Positions 10,855-21,406 of a stretch of DNA of 64,000 nt are shown piece after piece; position 1 is the first letter of the stretch, and the number at the start of each line of letters is the position of its first letter. The DNA comes from Sweltsa coloradensis (lineage: Eukaryota; Arthropoda; Insecta; Plecoptera; Chloroperlidae), in assembly GCA_024449915.1 (NCBI GenBank), contig JAMZAV010002194.1:44737-108736 (forward strand), written 5' to 3'. The notes beneath the pieces are model-generated. The model worked only from the letters and a program-made list of their open reading frames with translations, ran no database searches and was not told where the DNA came from. The translations under genes were made by a program, and so were the position numbers.

Positions 10855-13066
10855 GTGATTTGTTTTCTTCATTTTTCCCTCGTATTTATTGGCATCATCG
10901 TCTTGGTGCCAACATTTTGGTCCACTCGTGCCGAATATATTTCGTTTTTTTCATTTCTTACAGTCCACTTTCAAAACCATTCAAATATTATCTCGCTTTG
11001 TTGGTTGTCGATATTCAATCTCTCATCACTGGGTCATACTCGTCGGCGTGTGCATGACTCACTATACGCAGTGTTATCCAGTTTATTGTTCATTGTCGCA
11101 GGGCGAGCATTTGTTTACATTCTCTCGGTCGCGTGTATTTTATACACGTCGCTAGTTATTTGTCCTGACTTCCCGGGTTCGATCTTACCATTTTGTGTTC
11201 ATTGTTGTTTTTTTTCAATTGCACTCGCAATAGTCACTCCCTGTAACTTTTATTGTCGTCTTAGTTTCGGTTATCATGACCAAGCAGGAACGGCAACGTA
11301 GCTTGCTTCTAGCTAGAAGAGAGCGTATATTTGCCTCAGTGCAACGCTCATATGACGCGTTTCAAGCGCTTCAAGACGAGGAAGCTTCTCGTCACAGATC
11401 GCGGTTTGACAAGCTTGACCAGTTGGAAACTGACTTCGAAGCGGTTCAGAGCGAAATATTAGTTGCTAATTCTCAGCTCGAGGAAGGTGTCAACCCTCTT
11501 CCTGTCGACGCAGTACAAGCCAGCTTTGAGAGCCTTCTCTACTCGGCACGCGATAAGTATCTCGCCATAGTCGCGCGTATCCCAGATGCTATTCCTGTGA
11601 ATCCGCCATCTACTGTTGTTGCTCAAGTTAATACGCTTCCCAATATTTGCAGGCGACATGACTCAGTGGCCAGACTTCTATGCTCTGTTCAGCTCCCTTG
11701 TTCATGACAACGAGTCATTGAACAATGTACAACGCTTCCACTATTTGCGTTCTTCTTTGCGAGATGCTGCATTGGCTGCAATTAATGGGTTTCAAATTTC
11801 AAGCGCTAATTATCCTCTTGCCTACGACGCGCTAGTGTCGCGCTATCAGAACAAGCGCTTATTGGCCGCTATGTATATTCAACAGGTACTCGATTTCACT
11901 CCATTGAAATCAAGCAGTCATGCTAAGTTACAGCAGTTCTTGCAAGTTCATCGTAATTCCGTGAACGCTCTCAAGGCTTTGAAGATTCCTGATTTAGCTG
12001 ACTTTCTCCTTCTGTCACTTACTTTGTCAAACTTAGACGCACAAACCCGAAAAAACTTCGAGGCCAAGCATTCTGCGTTCTCTACTCCGACTTATCAACA
12101 GCTTATCACGTTCTTGGACGAAGCTTCAAGGACGCTTGAGTTGTGCTGTCTGGATAAACCGGGTTCGACCTCAGTTAAGGCGCAGTCCACGGCGCAGTCA
12201 TCGAGGAAAGTCAACTCATTGCTCGTTGCAAACGCCAGCTCACATGACTCCAGTGAACATAAGCCTGCTTCAGGCTCGTCAAGCCGGCAAGCTCAAAGCC
12301 GTCCATCACCCACTTGCCCATTATGCCAGAGTTCTCACACCTTGTATAAGTGTCAAACGTTTCTCAAGCAATCGCTGCCCGACAAGTACGCTACTCTCAG
12401 GCGATTACGTCGCTGTTTCAATTGCTTGGGACTTCATTCACAATCCGAATGTCAATCTGAACGTTCATGCTGGACGTGTCACAGCACTCAGCATCACTCG
12501 TTGTTGCATCCGATGAAAGCACCAACGCCGACTATCAACCATCATGATAACAGCTCTACTCAGCCCACAGACACGATCGCAGCTCGTACTTTTTCCTGTC
12601 GTATGGAGGCAACCCCGTCCACTCAGCGCGTCGCCCTGTTGGGTACCGTGAGAGCTTTAATTCGGGATGCTGCGGGACAACATCACCCTATTCGTGCCGT
12701 CATAGATTCTGGGTCTCAAGTCTCAGCTATAACTCATTATCTCGTTCAAGGTCTCGGATTGAAGGTAGAACCCAGCCCTATTCAACTGTCTGGCATAGGG
12801 CAAGCGGTTACCAAGGTTCATGGCAATGTGCTCTGTGACATTGCTTCTCGGTTGAATCCAAACCATCATCTCCGCGTTCAGGCACTCGTTCTGTCTGCCA
12901 TTTCAGATCGCCTTCCTACTACCTCCGTCCCTATCGAGGTGTTCGAACGCTATCGTGGGCTCTCGTTGGCCGACGATAGGTTTCATCTTCCAGACAAAAT
13001 CGACTTCCTGATAGGAGCGGATCTCTATCCGGATATTCTTAGTAGGACCAGCGATGTAGTCATTGG
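10855..13066 (+). mobile_element. BEL/Pao LTR retrotransposon, truncated after protease
   Basis: The element contains gag and an aspartic protease but no RT, RNase H or integrase. Upstream, at about 10900-10930, a leader resembling those of BEL elements (TTGGTGCCAACATTTTGG) precedes the coding region, so the preceding few hundred bases may include its 5' LTR. I could not define LTR ends, and no second LTR copy is present. The element stops at about 13064, where R1 begins, so everything 3' of the protease is lost. Confidence 0.7.
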
Positions 13067-13070
13067 ATGA
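11276..13070 (+). pseudogene. BEL/Pao gag-protease, one frameshift
   Basis: The first block (11276 to about 11640) is an alpha-helical gag N-terminus starting MTKQERQRSLLL. A one-base shift at about 11630-11645 passes coding to a second frame that runs to 13070. This frame opens with FPIFAGDMTQWPDFYALF, the conserved DUF1759-type gag motif of Pao/BEL. Cys/His knuckles follow (CPLCQSSHTLYKC, CFNCLGLHSQSEC, CWTCHSTQHHSLLH). Then comes a DUF1758-type protease with the catalytic VIDSGSQVSAIT and IDFLIGADLYPDIL. The stop at 13068-13070 lies in R1 sequence, so the natural polyprotein would have continued. Confidence 0.85.
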
Positions 13071-13480
13071 GCGAAGCGAAGACTTCAATTTCACTGACCC
13101 CCAAAAAATTTAGCTCGGGTGTTTTTTTTTTGTTTGTTTTTTTTTGTTTGTTTTTCTGTCTGTTTGTTAACTCTCTACCAGGCAAACGGCATATCCGATC
13201 TTGATGAAAATTTGACAGGACCTTCGAAATCTCTGAACTTAGAGGTGTATTGTTTTTGGGTACAATCGAAGAAATATTTCTCATGAATATCGTACTTTTA
13301 CGATTTTTTTCGATTTTTAGTGCGATATTTTCGTGAATTTTGGGCCAATTCTGACCAAACGGGTGGGGCTACAACGTTCATATTATACATGGACATTAAG
13401 GTTATGGTGATGTAGTACCTTTTGAAAGAAAAAGTTGAAATAGTTAGCCAGAATCCATAGAAATAAAGCTTTTAATATAA
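13064..13480 (+). repeat. Dispersed repeat R1, copy 1
   Basis: This block begins TTGGATGAGCGAAGCGAAGA and continues through T-rich sequence, then TTCTGACCAAACGGG, GGGCTACAACGTTCATATT and a GAAAGAAAAAGTTGAAA motif. The same order of words appears inverted at 51360-51790, and pieces appear at 44727-44762, 50692-50727 and 51299-51380. It abuts the BEL protease and ends that reading frame. It encodes nothing and is best seen as a non-autonomous foldback/MITE-like family. Confidence 0.75.
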
Positions 13481-15164
13481 GTTTTTTACGGTAAATAATA
13501 CCAATTGACAGGTAACAAAAGAAGCTTGACAACAATCACCTACAATGCGTAGGCAGCAAAACAAAGCACTTGCAAAAGTAAAGATATCCCATACAAACTA
13601 AAAAATTTAAAAAGCTCATCCATCAACGCGGCGGGACTTTAGCGTTATCCTAGTTATTTAAAAATTCATTATTTCTATAGACCTACCCTTAAAAAAATGG
13701 TCTTTAAGATGAATGTCCACTGAGTCTAGAAATCACCATTTAAAAATTTTAAATACAAGCCCTTCTGGTGAAAAATGGCATCAAAAATTTTAAATTTAGA
13801 GTTTTTCAAATTTTCAATATTATTATTTTTTCATTGAAGGGTTGAAAAACACAACAACAAGAGAATGTTTTTAGATAGGCACACATGTTTAGTAAATGAC
13901 CTTGGAAAGGTTTTTATTTTATTTTTTTTACCCCTGTAAAAATTTGATGTAGGCCTAAATATAAAAAATATTTGTGCCCTATTAATTAAAAGAATATCCC
14001 AATGTGACATGGTATTATGCTAGAGCATGGTTTACACAATGTATTGCAATTGTTCCCATCTGGATATCTCGCTTAGTTTTCAAATGGCAGCAATAATCGC
14101 TAGCCTATGGTCTGCGACGGGCGATTTCTCATAAAATGACGAACTTCGATAAATCGTGGCTTGAGAACGGTTCATCACAAAAAAAAGGAAGTGTGTTCTG
14201 AGCTCAGCCCATTGTTGGTAACCACCATGTAAAGTAAAAAAAAAAATGAAGGTGCAACATTTTTATTTATTATTTGCTCATTTCACATTGAATGACCAAG
14301 TAGGGATGTCCAGATCGTTTAAACGCGCATGTAGGCCTAGAGTTTAAATGTTTTGAATTTTATATAAACGTGTAAACGTGTCATCGGCAGAGAGGAGGAA
14401 AATCACTGGTAAACGGTTGCCTCAGTCATCACGGGCTTCGCAGAAATTGACCGCCGGAATAACGGCGCGTATTATTATCAATTCGAGCGGTCCGAAGAAA
14501 ATTCAGTTCAAGGGTTCAGATGTTTAGGAAACAATCCGTTTTTTCCCATCCCTACTTCATAGGTCTAATCTATTACAAATTTGGAATTTTGCCGACAACA
14601 TTAAAGAATTAAAATTATGTAGGCCTAGGCCCTAGGCTATGTATAGGAAATAGATAGCTAGGCTATAAATTGACTAGAAAGATTAAGAAATTCAATAAAC
14701 TTCTGTCTACACTATTACAGGCAGTGCAGTTACTGCAGTTTGACCTCTAGGCCTACCTGGTTGACGGGCACTTGTTAATAATGTTGTCGTATAAATTAAT
14801 GTAGGCTTAGGCCTATGCATGTGTTAGGACAATGGCATTAGCCCTTAGTCCTCTAAACATTAGGCTTTCATTATCACCTTGGCCCATGGACTTGTTTTCT
14901 GAAGATCTTAGGCAACAATAGGCCTACTGCAGTTGTCAACCAATCTTAGGAACCGGAGTCAAGCTGCAAAGTGAAAATTGCTTTATTGCGCAGGTTATCT
15001 GAACTATCTTGCACTGCAAATTTGTCTTTAAATTTTTTTGCTGTCTGTTAGTCTAACCATTGTCAATTTCTCTTGGTTTGTTCTAGACCTGAGCAGTTCA
15101 ATCTTCCTGATCTTAGGCTTAAACTAGGTAGGTGAAGGTCTAGGCGAGGCTTATTTAAATTGCT
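13481..15164. other. Non-coding, AT-rich, TAGGCCTA clusters
   Basis: No supported gene was found. TAGGCCTA and CCTAGGC words cluster from about 13950 and particularly at 14330-14930. No terminal repeats were recognised. Confidence 0.5.
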
Positions 15165-16652
15165 ATGGAATTTCAGTGTCCATACTGCATTTTAAAGCAA
15201 CAGAATGCTACAAAATATGCTAGACACATATTGTTTAACCACGGCCACACTAACAATAACTGTCCATGCCCTTCAATCGATTGTGGAAGATCTTTTAAAA
15301 ATGTTTTTTCATTTAAGAATCACTTTTACAGAACCCACAGATTGTGTAGGCCTAATAAAAACATGGGCAATCGAAAAATTTCGAAATGCCGTGCTTGTGA
15401 TTCAAATCTAAATTATGCTCGGAATGACATTATAAATCATTTGTGTGATGACATAGCAAATTTTGGAACATCTGCCTGCCCAATAAAATATTGTGACACT
15501 CGTTACTCCAACTCCAATTCATTACGTTCACATATTCGTAGACTTCACTATGAATGGACCGATTGGATAATAAAGGATGTATACTTATTGGAAATTGAAT
15601 CTACGGATGATTGTGAATCGGAACTAAATGATGTTAATACTGAAGACAGCTTTACACATTGTGAACAGAATGATAATTCTTTAGATGAAGATGACGATTT
15701 CCTTGAACCAAGTGATTGTCACGTCTTCTTAGCTCGTTTGTCGCTTAAAATGGAGGTTAAATTAAATATGTCAAAAGTAGGTATTGCTGAGGTGCTGTCC
15801 GATATCAGCCATCTTTTCGAAATAAATAAGGTTCTTCACTTAAGGGATATTAAGTCTGTTTTGCACTTGCAAGGCATAGATGACTCTGAAAATCTAATAG
15901 GTGATTGTGCTAGCACAAAAACCAACATTGAAACCGCACTGGCTGTAGGTGGAATACTTTCAACTTCATACAAGCGCAAAATGTTTGTTTCGGGCAATGC
16001 AACTTTTACAAAAGTTGAGCCAGTAGAGTACAGGGCTGGTTTCAGAGATGGAAGTGAGCGATTTTATACCTACATACCAATTCTACAAACCCTTGCTCAG
16101 TTATTGAAACATCAAAGTGTTATTTCTGATGTGTTGCAGCCTGTTGAGCCTGTACCAAATCTCATACAGGACTACACTGATGGTAGATATTGCCAGAAAA
16201 ACGAGTTATTTTCTTCTCCAGAGCATACTCTGAAACTTAACCTATATGTGGATGAAGTTGAAGTTGTAAACCCTCTTGGGGCATACAGGGGCACTCATAA
16301 AATGTCTTTTTTCTATTTTACCTTACTCAATATTCATCCCCGGCACCGTTCTCAAGTGCAGGCAATTCAACCCTGCATCATAGTTAAGTACTTGGACATG
16401 AAAGAATTTAGCTTTAAAAATACTATCAAGCCACTACTTGAAGACATCAAAACACTGGAGACAGATGGACTTTATGTTGAGAGACTAGGTGTTTCTTTAA
16501 AAGGAAGTGTGGCATTCATGTCGGGGGATAATTTATCTTCTAATGAACTCGGTGGATACCGTATTTCTTTCTCTGCTGCGAATGCTCGAGCATGCCGGGG
16601 ATGCATGATACAAAAAAAGATATTGGCAAAGAGAACTATGAGTTTAGGTTAA
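15165..16652 (+). CDS. C2H2-like zinc-finger protein with CACTA (Tnp2)-like transposase region, C-terminally cut
   Basis: A single 495-residue open frame starts MEFQCPYC. Residues 1-130 contain several Cys2His2-like fingers (CPYC-H-H, CPSIDC-H-H, CRAC, CPIKYC-H-H). An acidic linker follows (about 150-180). From about residue 300 come RFYTYIPIL, LNLYVDEVEVVNPLGAYRG, HKMSFFYFTLLNI and MSGDNLSSNELGGYRISFS, then CRGC. The LYVDE...NPLG and GDNL-GG order matches a transposase-like family seen in animal genomes that I associate with EnSpm/CACTA Tnp2; that assignment is from memory of the pattern. Expected sequence downstream of CRGC is missing, so the frame ends early. It could be an old transposon copy or a domesticated fragment. 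Confidence 0.6.
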   Translation: MEFQCPYCILKQQNATKYARHILFNHGHTNNNCPCPSIDCGRSFKNVFSFKNHFYRTHRLCRPNKNMGNRKISKCRACDSNLNYARNDIINHLCDDIANFGTSACPIKYCDTRYSNSNSLRSHIRRLHYEWTDWIIKDVYLLEIESTDDCESELNDVNTEDSFTHCEQNDNSLDEDDDFLEPSDCHVFLARLSLKMEVKLNMSKVGIAEVLSDISHLFEINKVLHLRDIKSVLHLQGIDDSENLIGDCASTKTNIETALAVGGILSTSYKRKMFVSGNATFTKVEPVEYRAGFRDGSERFYTYIPILQTLAQLLKHQSVISDVLQPVEPVPNLIQDYTDGRYCQKNELFSSPEHTLKLNLYVDEVEVVNPLGAYRGTHKMSFFYFTLLNIHPRHRSQVQAIQPCIIVKYLDMKEFSFKNTIKPLLEDIKTLETDGLYVERLGVSLKGSVAFMSGDNLSSNELGGYRISFSAANARACRGCMIQKKILAKRTMSLG

Positions 16653-16654
16653 AG

Positions 16655-17218
16655 GTGGGCTGTCACGGTTGAAGATGATTTTCGACCCTGCTCATATTAT
16701 TTAATTAACTTTGAGTTGTCGTAAGATTGAATAGAGCGTCGAAAACTAGAATTCAAACGGAGTTTCGGTTCGGAAGTTAGCGGGAGTGTTCTTTTAGAAG
16801 TGGTGAGGGGTGAAACGTCACCGCTACGAGTCGACTCTTGGATGCGCGCGCAGATCCCTTGCCGGGCACGCATAAGCGCGTATAACTAGCCGCTGTCGAC
16901 TCGTGAACATTGTCACAAGACACTGCTTGGGATTTCATGATCTATTGTAACTTGCATTGAGAGGCATAATGTCGCAATTATCATTGATTTAAATGAAATT
17001 ACCACCTAGATTTAAAATATTCTTCAGGTGTCCACCAAACAACAAAATTTGGGAAAGTAAAAATGTCGCTCACCTCAGTTCCTCACTATTCAAAGGACAC
17101 CGCCACCGCGCAATCAAAAACAATATTATATGCAATGATGTATTGTACTGTTCAAAGGACACCGTGCACGATGCTATCTTTAGTACTCTTACTCTTACTC
17201 TTACTCTTTAGCCTACAT
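16655..17218. other. Junction between transposase frame and Penelope-like fragment
   Basis: There is no supported gene. It contains two copies of TTCAAAGGACACCG (about 17088 and 17150) and a short (CTCTTA)n run at about 17184-17209. Two TCGACTC-type words at about 16828 and 16898 flank a GC-rich block with no clear identity. Confidence 0.4.
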
Positions 17219-17236
17219 GTTAACATCACCTGTACC

Positions 17237-18283
17237 ATGGAGGTAGAAGAGAATAGACGTCTTCCGTTCCTGGACGTTTGTATTTATAAAAGAGAAGATG
17301 GAACCTTAGGCCATACTTTGTACAGAAAACCAACCAACACTGGCAGGTATCTTAACGCCCTCTCGCATCATCACCCTGCCCAACTTAACGCAGTGGTCAA
17401 TTCACTCGCTTCGCGGTCTAGGAAACTTTCTGACCGCCATAATGTTAACAAAGAAACCCGTGACCTGCGCCAAACTCTCCTTAACAATGGCTATTCCGAT
17501 AACACTATTAACAGAGCGTTTAAAAACACTGTCACACCTAAATTACATGAACCTAAATCAGAAGAAAAACCGGCAGCATTCGTGCACCTTCCGTACTTAA
17601 GGGGCACATCAGAAAAAATAGGCAAGCTGCTTACAAAACACAACATAAAAACTACTTATCGCCCTTACAAGAAGATAAGCGCTATGTTACGTAATGCTAA
17701 AGACATTATACCCCTCGAAGCCCATGGGGTTTATGAAGTTCCTTGTGGGTCGTGCAGTGAAGTGTATGTTGGTCAGACTAATCGCCGCATATCGGTGAGA
17801 CGTGATGAACACCGTTTAGCAGTCAACAGTGGGAAAGAGACATCTGGTTTGGCCCAACACGTCAAGAGTACTGGCCACTCAATTAACTTTGAAAACACCA
17901 GGACGTTAGCCTCAATCAAAGAGTTCAAAGTGCGTATCATTCGAGAGGCTATTGAAATAGAAAAACGACCGGGAAGTCTCAACAAACGGGATGACGGACA
18001 ACGGCTGCCTACTTCCTGGAAACCTGTTCTCCTACAACATCAACAAGAAGCCCGTGTGCTACGTTCTAACAACCCCAACGTCGTGACGCCAACACAAGAC
18101 CCCAGCTCCAGCTGTTGTGTTGAAGACGTCACTATACCCGAACGAGGACCTATGACGCGTAGTCGATCCAAACTTGTTTCACTACGAGATAAGCACGATG
18201 ACGTAGACATACACGCGAGAGTGACAGCAACGAGAACAGTCAGTTCGCGAGTGAGGAGCTCCAGGCAACACATCGTGGAGTGA
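17237..18283 (+). CDS. Penelope-like RT C-terminus plus GIY-YIG endonuclease (partial)
   Basis: The recognisable coding starts near MEVEENRRLPFLDVCIYKR, a thumb-side Penelope RT motif, with GHTLYRKPTNTGRYLN next. About 150 residues later comes the endonuclease core GVYEVPCGSCSEVYVGQTNR with RRDEHR, the GIY-YIG signature carrying the family's characteristic Cys residues. The frame stays open upstream to 17063, but that part (a Leu-rich run from the CTCTTA repeat) is not Penelope sequence. Without the RT core it cannot be active. The coding end is natural, and the last 80 residues are basic and Ser/Thr-rich. Confidence 0.85.
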   Translation: MEVEENRRLPFLDVCIYKREDGTLGHTLYRKPTNTGRYLNALSHHHPAQLNAVVNSLASRSRKLSDRHNVNKETRDLRQTLLNNGYSDNTINRAFKNTVTPKLHEPKSEEKPAAFVHLPYLRGTSEKIGKLLTKHNIKTTYRPYKKISAMLRNAKDIIPLEAHGVYEVPCGSCSEVYVGQTNRRISVRRDEHRLAVNSGKETSGLAQHVKSTGHSINFENTRTLASIKEFKVRIIREAIEIEKRPGSLNKRDDGQRLPTSWKPVLLQHQQEARVLRSNNPNVVTPTQDPSSSCCVEDVTIPERGPMTRSRSKLVSLRDKHDDVDIHARVTATRTVSSRVRSSRQHIVE

Positions 18284-18285
18284 AG

Positions 18286-18328
18286 GCCTCTGAAGATGGG
18301 AGATGCGACTTTCCCGAAACGTCAGGAG
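18286..18328 (+). ncRNA. Hammerhead-like ribozyme motif of the Penelope element
   Basis: Just after the stop codon the sequence reads CTGAAGA, then a GGGA...TTCCC stem, then GAAAC and GTC. This resembles the hammerhead core (CUGAUGA - stem II - GAAA). Hammerhead motifs are established in the terminal repeats of Penelope-like elements. Here the canonical U in CUGAUGA is an A and flanking stem I is only a few base pairs (CCT/AGG), so activity is doubtful. Confidence 0.4.
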
Positions 18329-18402
18329 AGGAGGGGTAAGTCAGTGCCCTCTTCTTTAATAAATTATTCGCGGCAAAAAGCCCCAGTAAAAAACAATATG
18401 TT

Positions 18403-18426
18403 TATATATATATATATATATATATA
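18403..18426. repeat. (TA)n microsatellite
   Basis: An uninterrupted TA run of about 12 units lies between the Penelope-like 3' region and the 3' side of the gypsy element. Confidence 0.85.
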
Positions 18427-18493
18427 GGTACAATGGTCTAATGATAATTGATAATAGTGTACTTGCCCCCTAGGCAACCAATAAGGGATACCC

Positions 18494-19701
18494 TTACAAA
18501 TTAAGTCTTACAGGAGCTTTTCTTATGCGCTCAGGACGTGGACTTTTCACCGGCACTAGCGGCAAAACCTTTGGCTGGAGGGGACTAGCGATGGAATCGT
18601 TTATGGTCGGCATGAGTGTAACCTCGGAGGGAAGGGTCATCGGAACAGGGCAAGGAATGAAGGATGGGGTAGCCTTGTTGGCTTCAATCTCCGTTGGTTG
18701 TTCCCTTGATTCCTTACACTGTTCAATGTCCCTATTAACATTTTCTCCTAGATGTTTCTTTAGATGATCGGCATGAGTATACCTGACTCTACCTGCAACT
18801 TTCACCAGGAAGGTTACTGGGCTGACCACCTTTACTACAACCCCCATGTTCCACGACTCTCTTTCCCCCCTCACACATTTAACCAGAACTTTATCCCCTG
18901 GTAGGAAATGTTTTGGTACTAACCCTCTAGTTTTGTCATGCGACTCTTTTCTTCTTGCTTGTTTTTGTTCCATTGATTGATTAAAATCTGGTTTTAGTAG
19001 GGACAACCTAGTGCGTGGTTTTCTTTGCAGCATTACTTCTGCAGGAGTTTTCCCCGTCTCAGTGTGAGGCGTATTTCGGTAAGCAAATAGAAAATTACTA
19101 AGACGGTGGGGAATGGATCGGTTCTTTGAGCTTCTTTCCTCCTCTAATACCTGCTTTAACATTGATTTCTTTAGCGTTTGTACCATTCGTTCAGCTGAAC
19201 CATTAGATTGTGGATGAATGGGTGGGCTAAATTTTAACATGATGCCATTACTCTGACAAAATTCTGCAAACTCTCTAAAGGCGGTCCATTATCCACAACC
19301 AATATCTCGGGCAACCCAAAGGTAGCAAACACCGCCCGAAGTTTATTTATGACTTGTGAAGCAATAGTTGAATTCATAAACAGTACCTCCACCCACTTTG
19401 AATGCGTATCATACATAACAAGGAAATTATTTCCGTCTTTTATAGCAAAATCCATATGAACCCTTTGCCAATTTCGGGTCGCCCAGGTCCATTGACACAA
19501 GGGGCCTGGACGTGCAGCTTGTAATGTCATTTGACAAATATTACATGTTTTTACCGTATCATTAATGTCATCATCAATATTTGGCCACCACACCAAGCTC
19601 CTGGCTAACATTTTCATACGGATGGTCCCTGGGTGTTCCTCATGGAGCAATTCCAAAACCCTTTTTTGTAACTTTGTAACTGTAAAGACGTGATAGTGCA
19701 T
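18494..19701 (-). pseudogene. gypsy A integrase
   Basis: The upstream block (19701-19234) has the HHCC finger region (LHEEHPGTIRMKMLARS; CNICQ), then the first catalytic Asp in VHMDFAIKDG and the second in VVDNGPP. The frame then shifts. The next block (19240-18494) begins with the conserved FSPPIHPQSNGSAERMVQ, which supplies the catalytic Glu. RKPRTRLSLLKP, then PGDKVLVKCVRG and VKVAGRVRYTHADHLKKH, form the C-terminal domain. All catalytic residues exist but in two frames. No chromodomain was recognised. Confidence 0.88.
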
Positions 19702-20834
19702 CAGCTGGTGCCATGTCCTTCCCCCTTCGATATTTTTTCATATTGGTAAGCTGATAAGATGAGAGCCCAACGTTGCATTCGAGAGGCTGCTAGAGTCGGT
19801 AACCCCTTGGTGGGCCCTAGAATGCTTGTCAGCGTTTGGTGGTCTGTCACTCAAAGGAATTTCCTGCCGTACAGGTATTTATGAAATCTTTCAACTGCAA
19901 ATATTAGCTCCAAAGCTTCTTTTTCAACCTGAGCATAATTCCGTTCTGCCTTGGTAAGAACTCTCGAAGCAAATGCTATTGGCCTTTCATCTCCTCTTTC
20001 TGATATCAAGGATAACACCGCTCGAACACCATATGCAGAAGCATCAGCCGCTACCACTATTTGTTTATTAGTATCGAAATGAGCTAAAACACAACTATTT
20101 AACATCATTTCTTTGCTCTTTTGAAAGGTTTCATTAGTTTCTATGTTCCAATACCATGTGTCTGAGTGACTTAAATCATACAAAGGCTTCACCACCGTGC
20201 TAAGCATGGGTAAAAATTTATTGTAATACTGAAGTAATGCCAGATAAGATGTTAAGTGTGCAGCATCCTTTGGAATGGGTGCTTCTGAGATAGCTTTCAC
20301 CTTGTCTTTCTGAGGATGTATACCTAATGCATCAATTGTATGACCCATGTAATTAACTTCGGGTGACAAGAAAACACATTTTTTCTCCGATACCCTAAAG
20401 TTATGTTTAGACGATCTCTTAAATACTAATTCTGTTCTGTATTTACATTCCGCTTCGTCCTTCCCTGCAACTAGGATGTCATCAATGAATACACATACCC
20501 CTGGAATACCTTTTAACACCTTGTCCATTATCCCTTGGAATATGGCAGGGGCACTCGAAATACCATATACGAGCCTTCGCTGCTGAAATAATCCCAGATG
20601 TGTGTTCACAGTAAGCAAGGATTGTGAGCTTGGGCTGACGGAAATTTGTTGGTACGCATTTGCCAGGTCTAGCTTAGTGAAACAGGTACACCCTGCCCAT
20701 GTGGCTGATAAGTCTTCAAACGTTGGCAAGGGGTAATGTTCCGTCTGAACTACCCGGTTCAAGGTAACCTTAAAATCCCCACACAACCTAATCCCCCATC
20801 CGGCTTGGGCACTGTTATCATGGGCGTTGCCCAC
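19702..20834 (-). pseudogene. gypsy A reverse transcriptase / RNase H
   Basis: The RT begins with a frame break at its N-terminus (the protease block ends EVEAELQRKQKK out of frame). It continues with IRLCGDFKVTLNRV, FTKLDLANAYQQI, YGISSAPAIFQ and the catalytic VFIDDILV. RNase H follows with VVAADASAYGVRAVL and ALELIFAVERFHKYL. The frame stops at about 19851, but RNase H sequence (TDHQTLTSILGPTKG, then LAASRMQRWAL) continues downstream past an in-frame stop and another shift to 19702. It is inactive. Confidence 0.88.
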
Positions 20835-20853
20835 TCACTATGCGAAACGGGTA

Positions 20854-21406
20854 TTAGGATACCTTCTTTTGTTTTCTCTGAAGCTCGGCTTCTACTTTTT
20901 CCCTTATGGCAAATGGCACCGAGTATGGTTTACAAAATATGGGCTGGGCATTTTCTTTAAACAAAATAGTGGCTTGATACCCCTTCACCTCCCCCACGTC
21001 TTTTGCAAACATATCGGGAAACTTACGTTTAAACTCGTCACTCCCCCTCCTAGGCTTGCCGTTTAACTCGCCTTTTGCTACCTGGTTCACACGTTTGGTA
21101 CTTACTTGTCCTTGGTCCACAAGGGACTTCCAGTCAAGTCTAATTATTCCTAACCAATCTCGGCCCAACAAAATTGGAGCACGCGCTTTGTGGTTATCTA
21201 CCACTAGGATCGGCAAATTGGAATACGCGATACCTTGGTATCCTACCTTAACAAGTGTTTGCCCTAACACTTTGAGTTTACTTCCATCATACGTTGACAA
21301 TTTTGTCTTACTAGGTTGTAATACTAGACCCGCTTTTACTAATTTAGTCTTAAACACTTCTCTAGGGACTACTGTAACTACTGCCCCGTGTCTACCTCCA
21401 TCTTAA
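20854..21406 (-). pseudogene. gypsy A protease
   Basis: The catalytic DTG lies at the very end of the gag frame (KMEVDTGQ then stop). The rest of the protease, AVVTVV...LVVDNHKARAPILLGRDWLG, is in the next frame. Adding one base to the G run right after DTG would join them, so a single-base loss in a homopolymer explains the break. Downstream, FPDMFAKDVGEVKGYQATILFKENAQP leads into the RT N-terminus. Confidence 0.8.

Larger units (their letters stand above)
17219..18360 (+). mobile_element. Penelope-like element, 5'-truncated
   Basis: Only the 3' part of the element remains: the end of the RT, the GIY-YIG endonuclease and the 3' region with a hammerhead-like motif (18286-18328). The RT catalytic core is absent, so the copy is 5'-truncated at about 17219. 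A (TA)n run follows at 18403-18426. Confidence 0.8.

Noticed and set aside
10860..11300. Hydrophobic open frames suggesting a membrane protein
   Set aside because: They lie in the leader of the BEL/Pao element, overlap in all three frames and lack any coherent domain.
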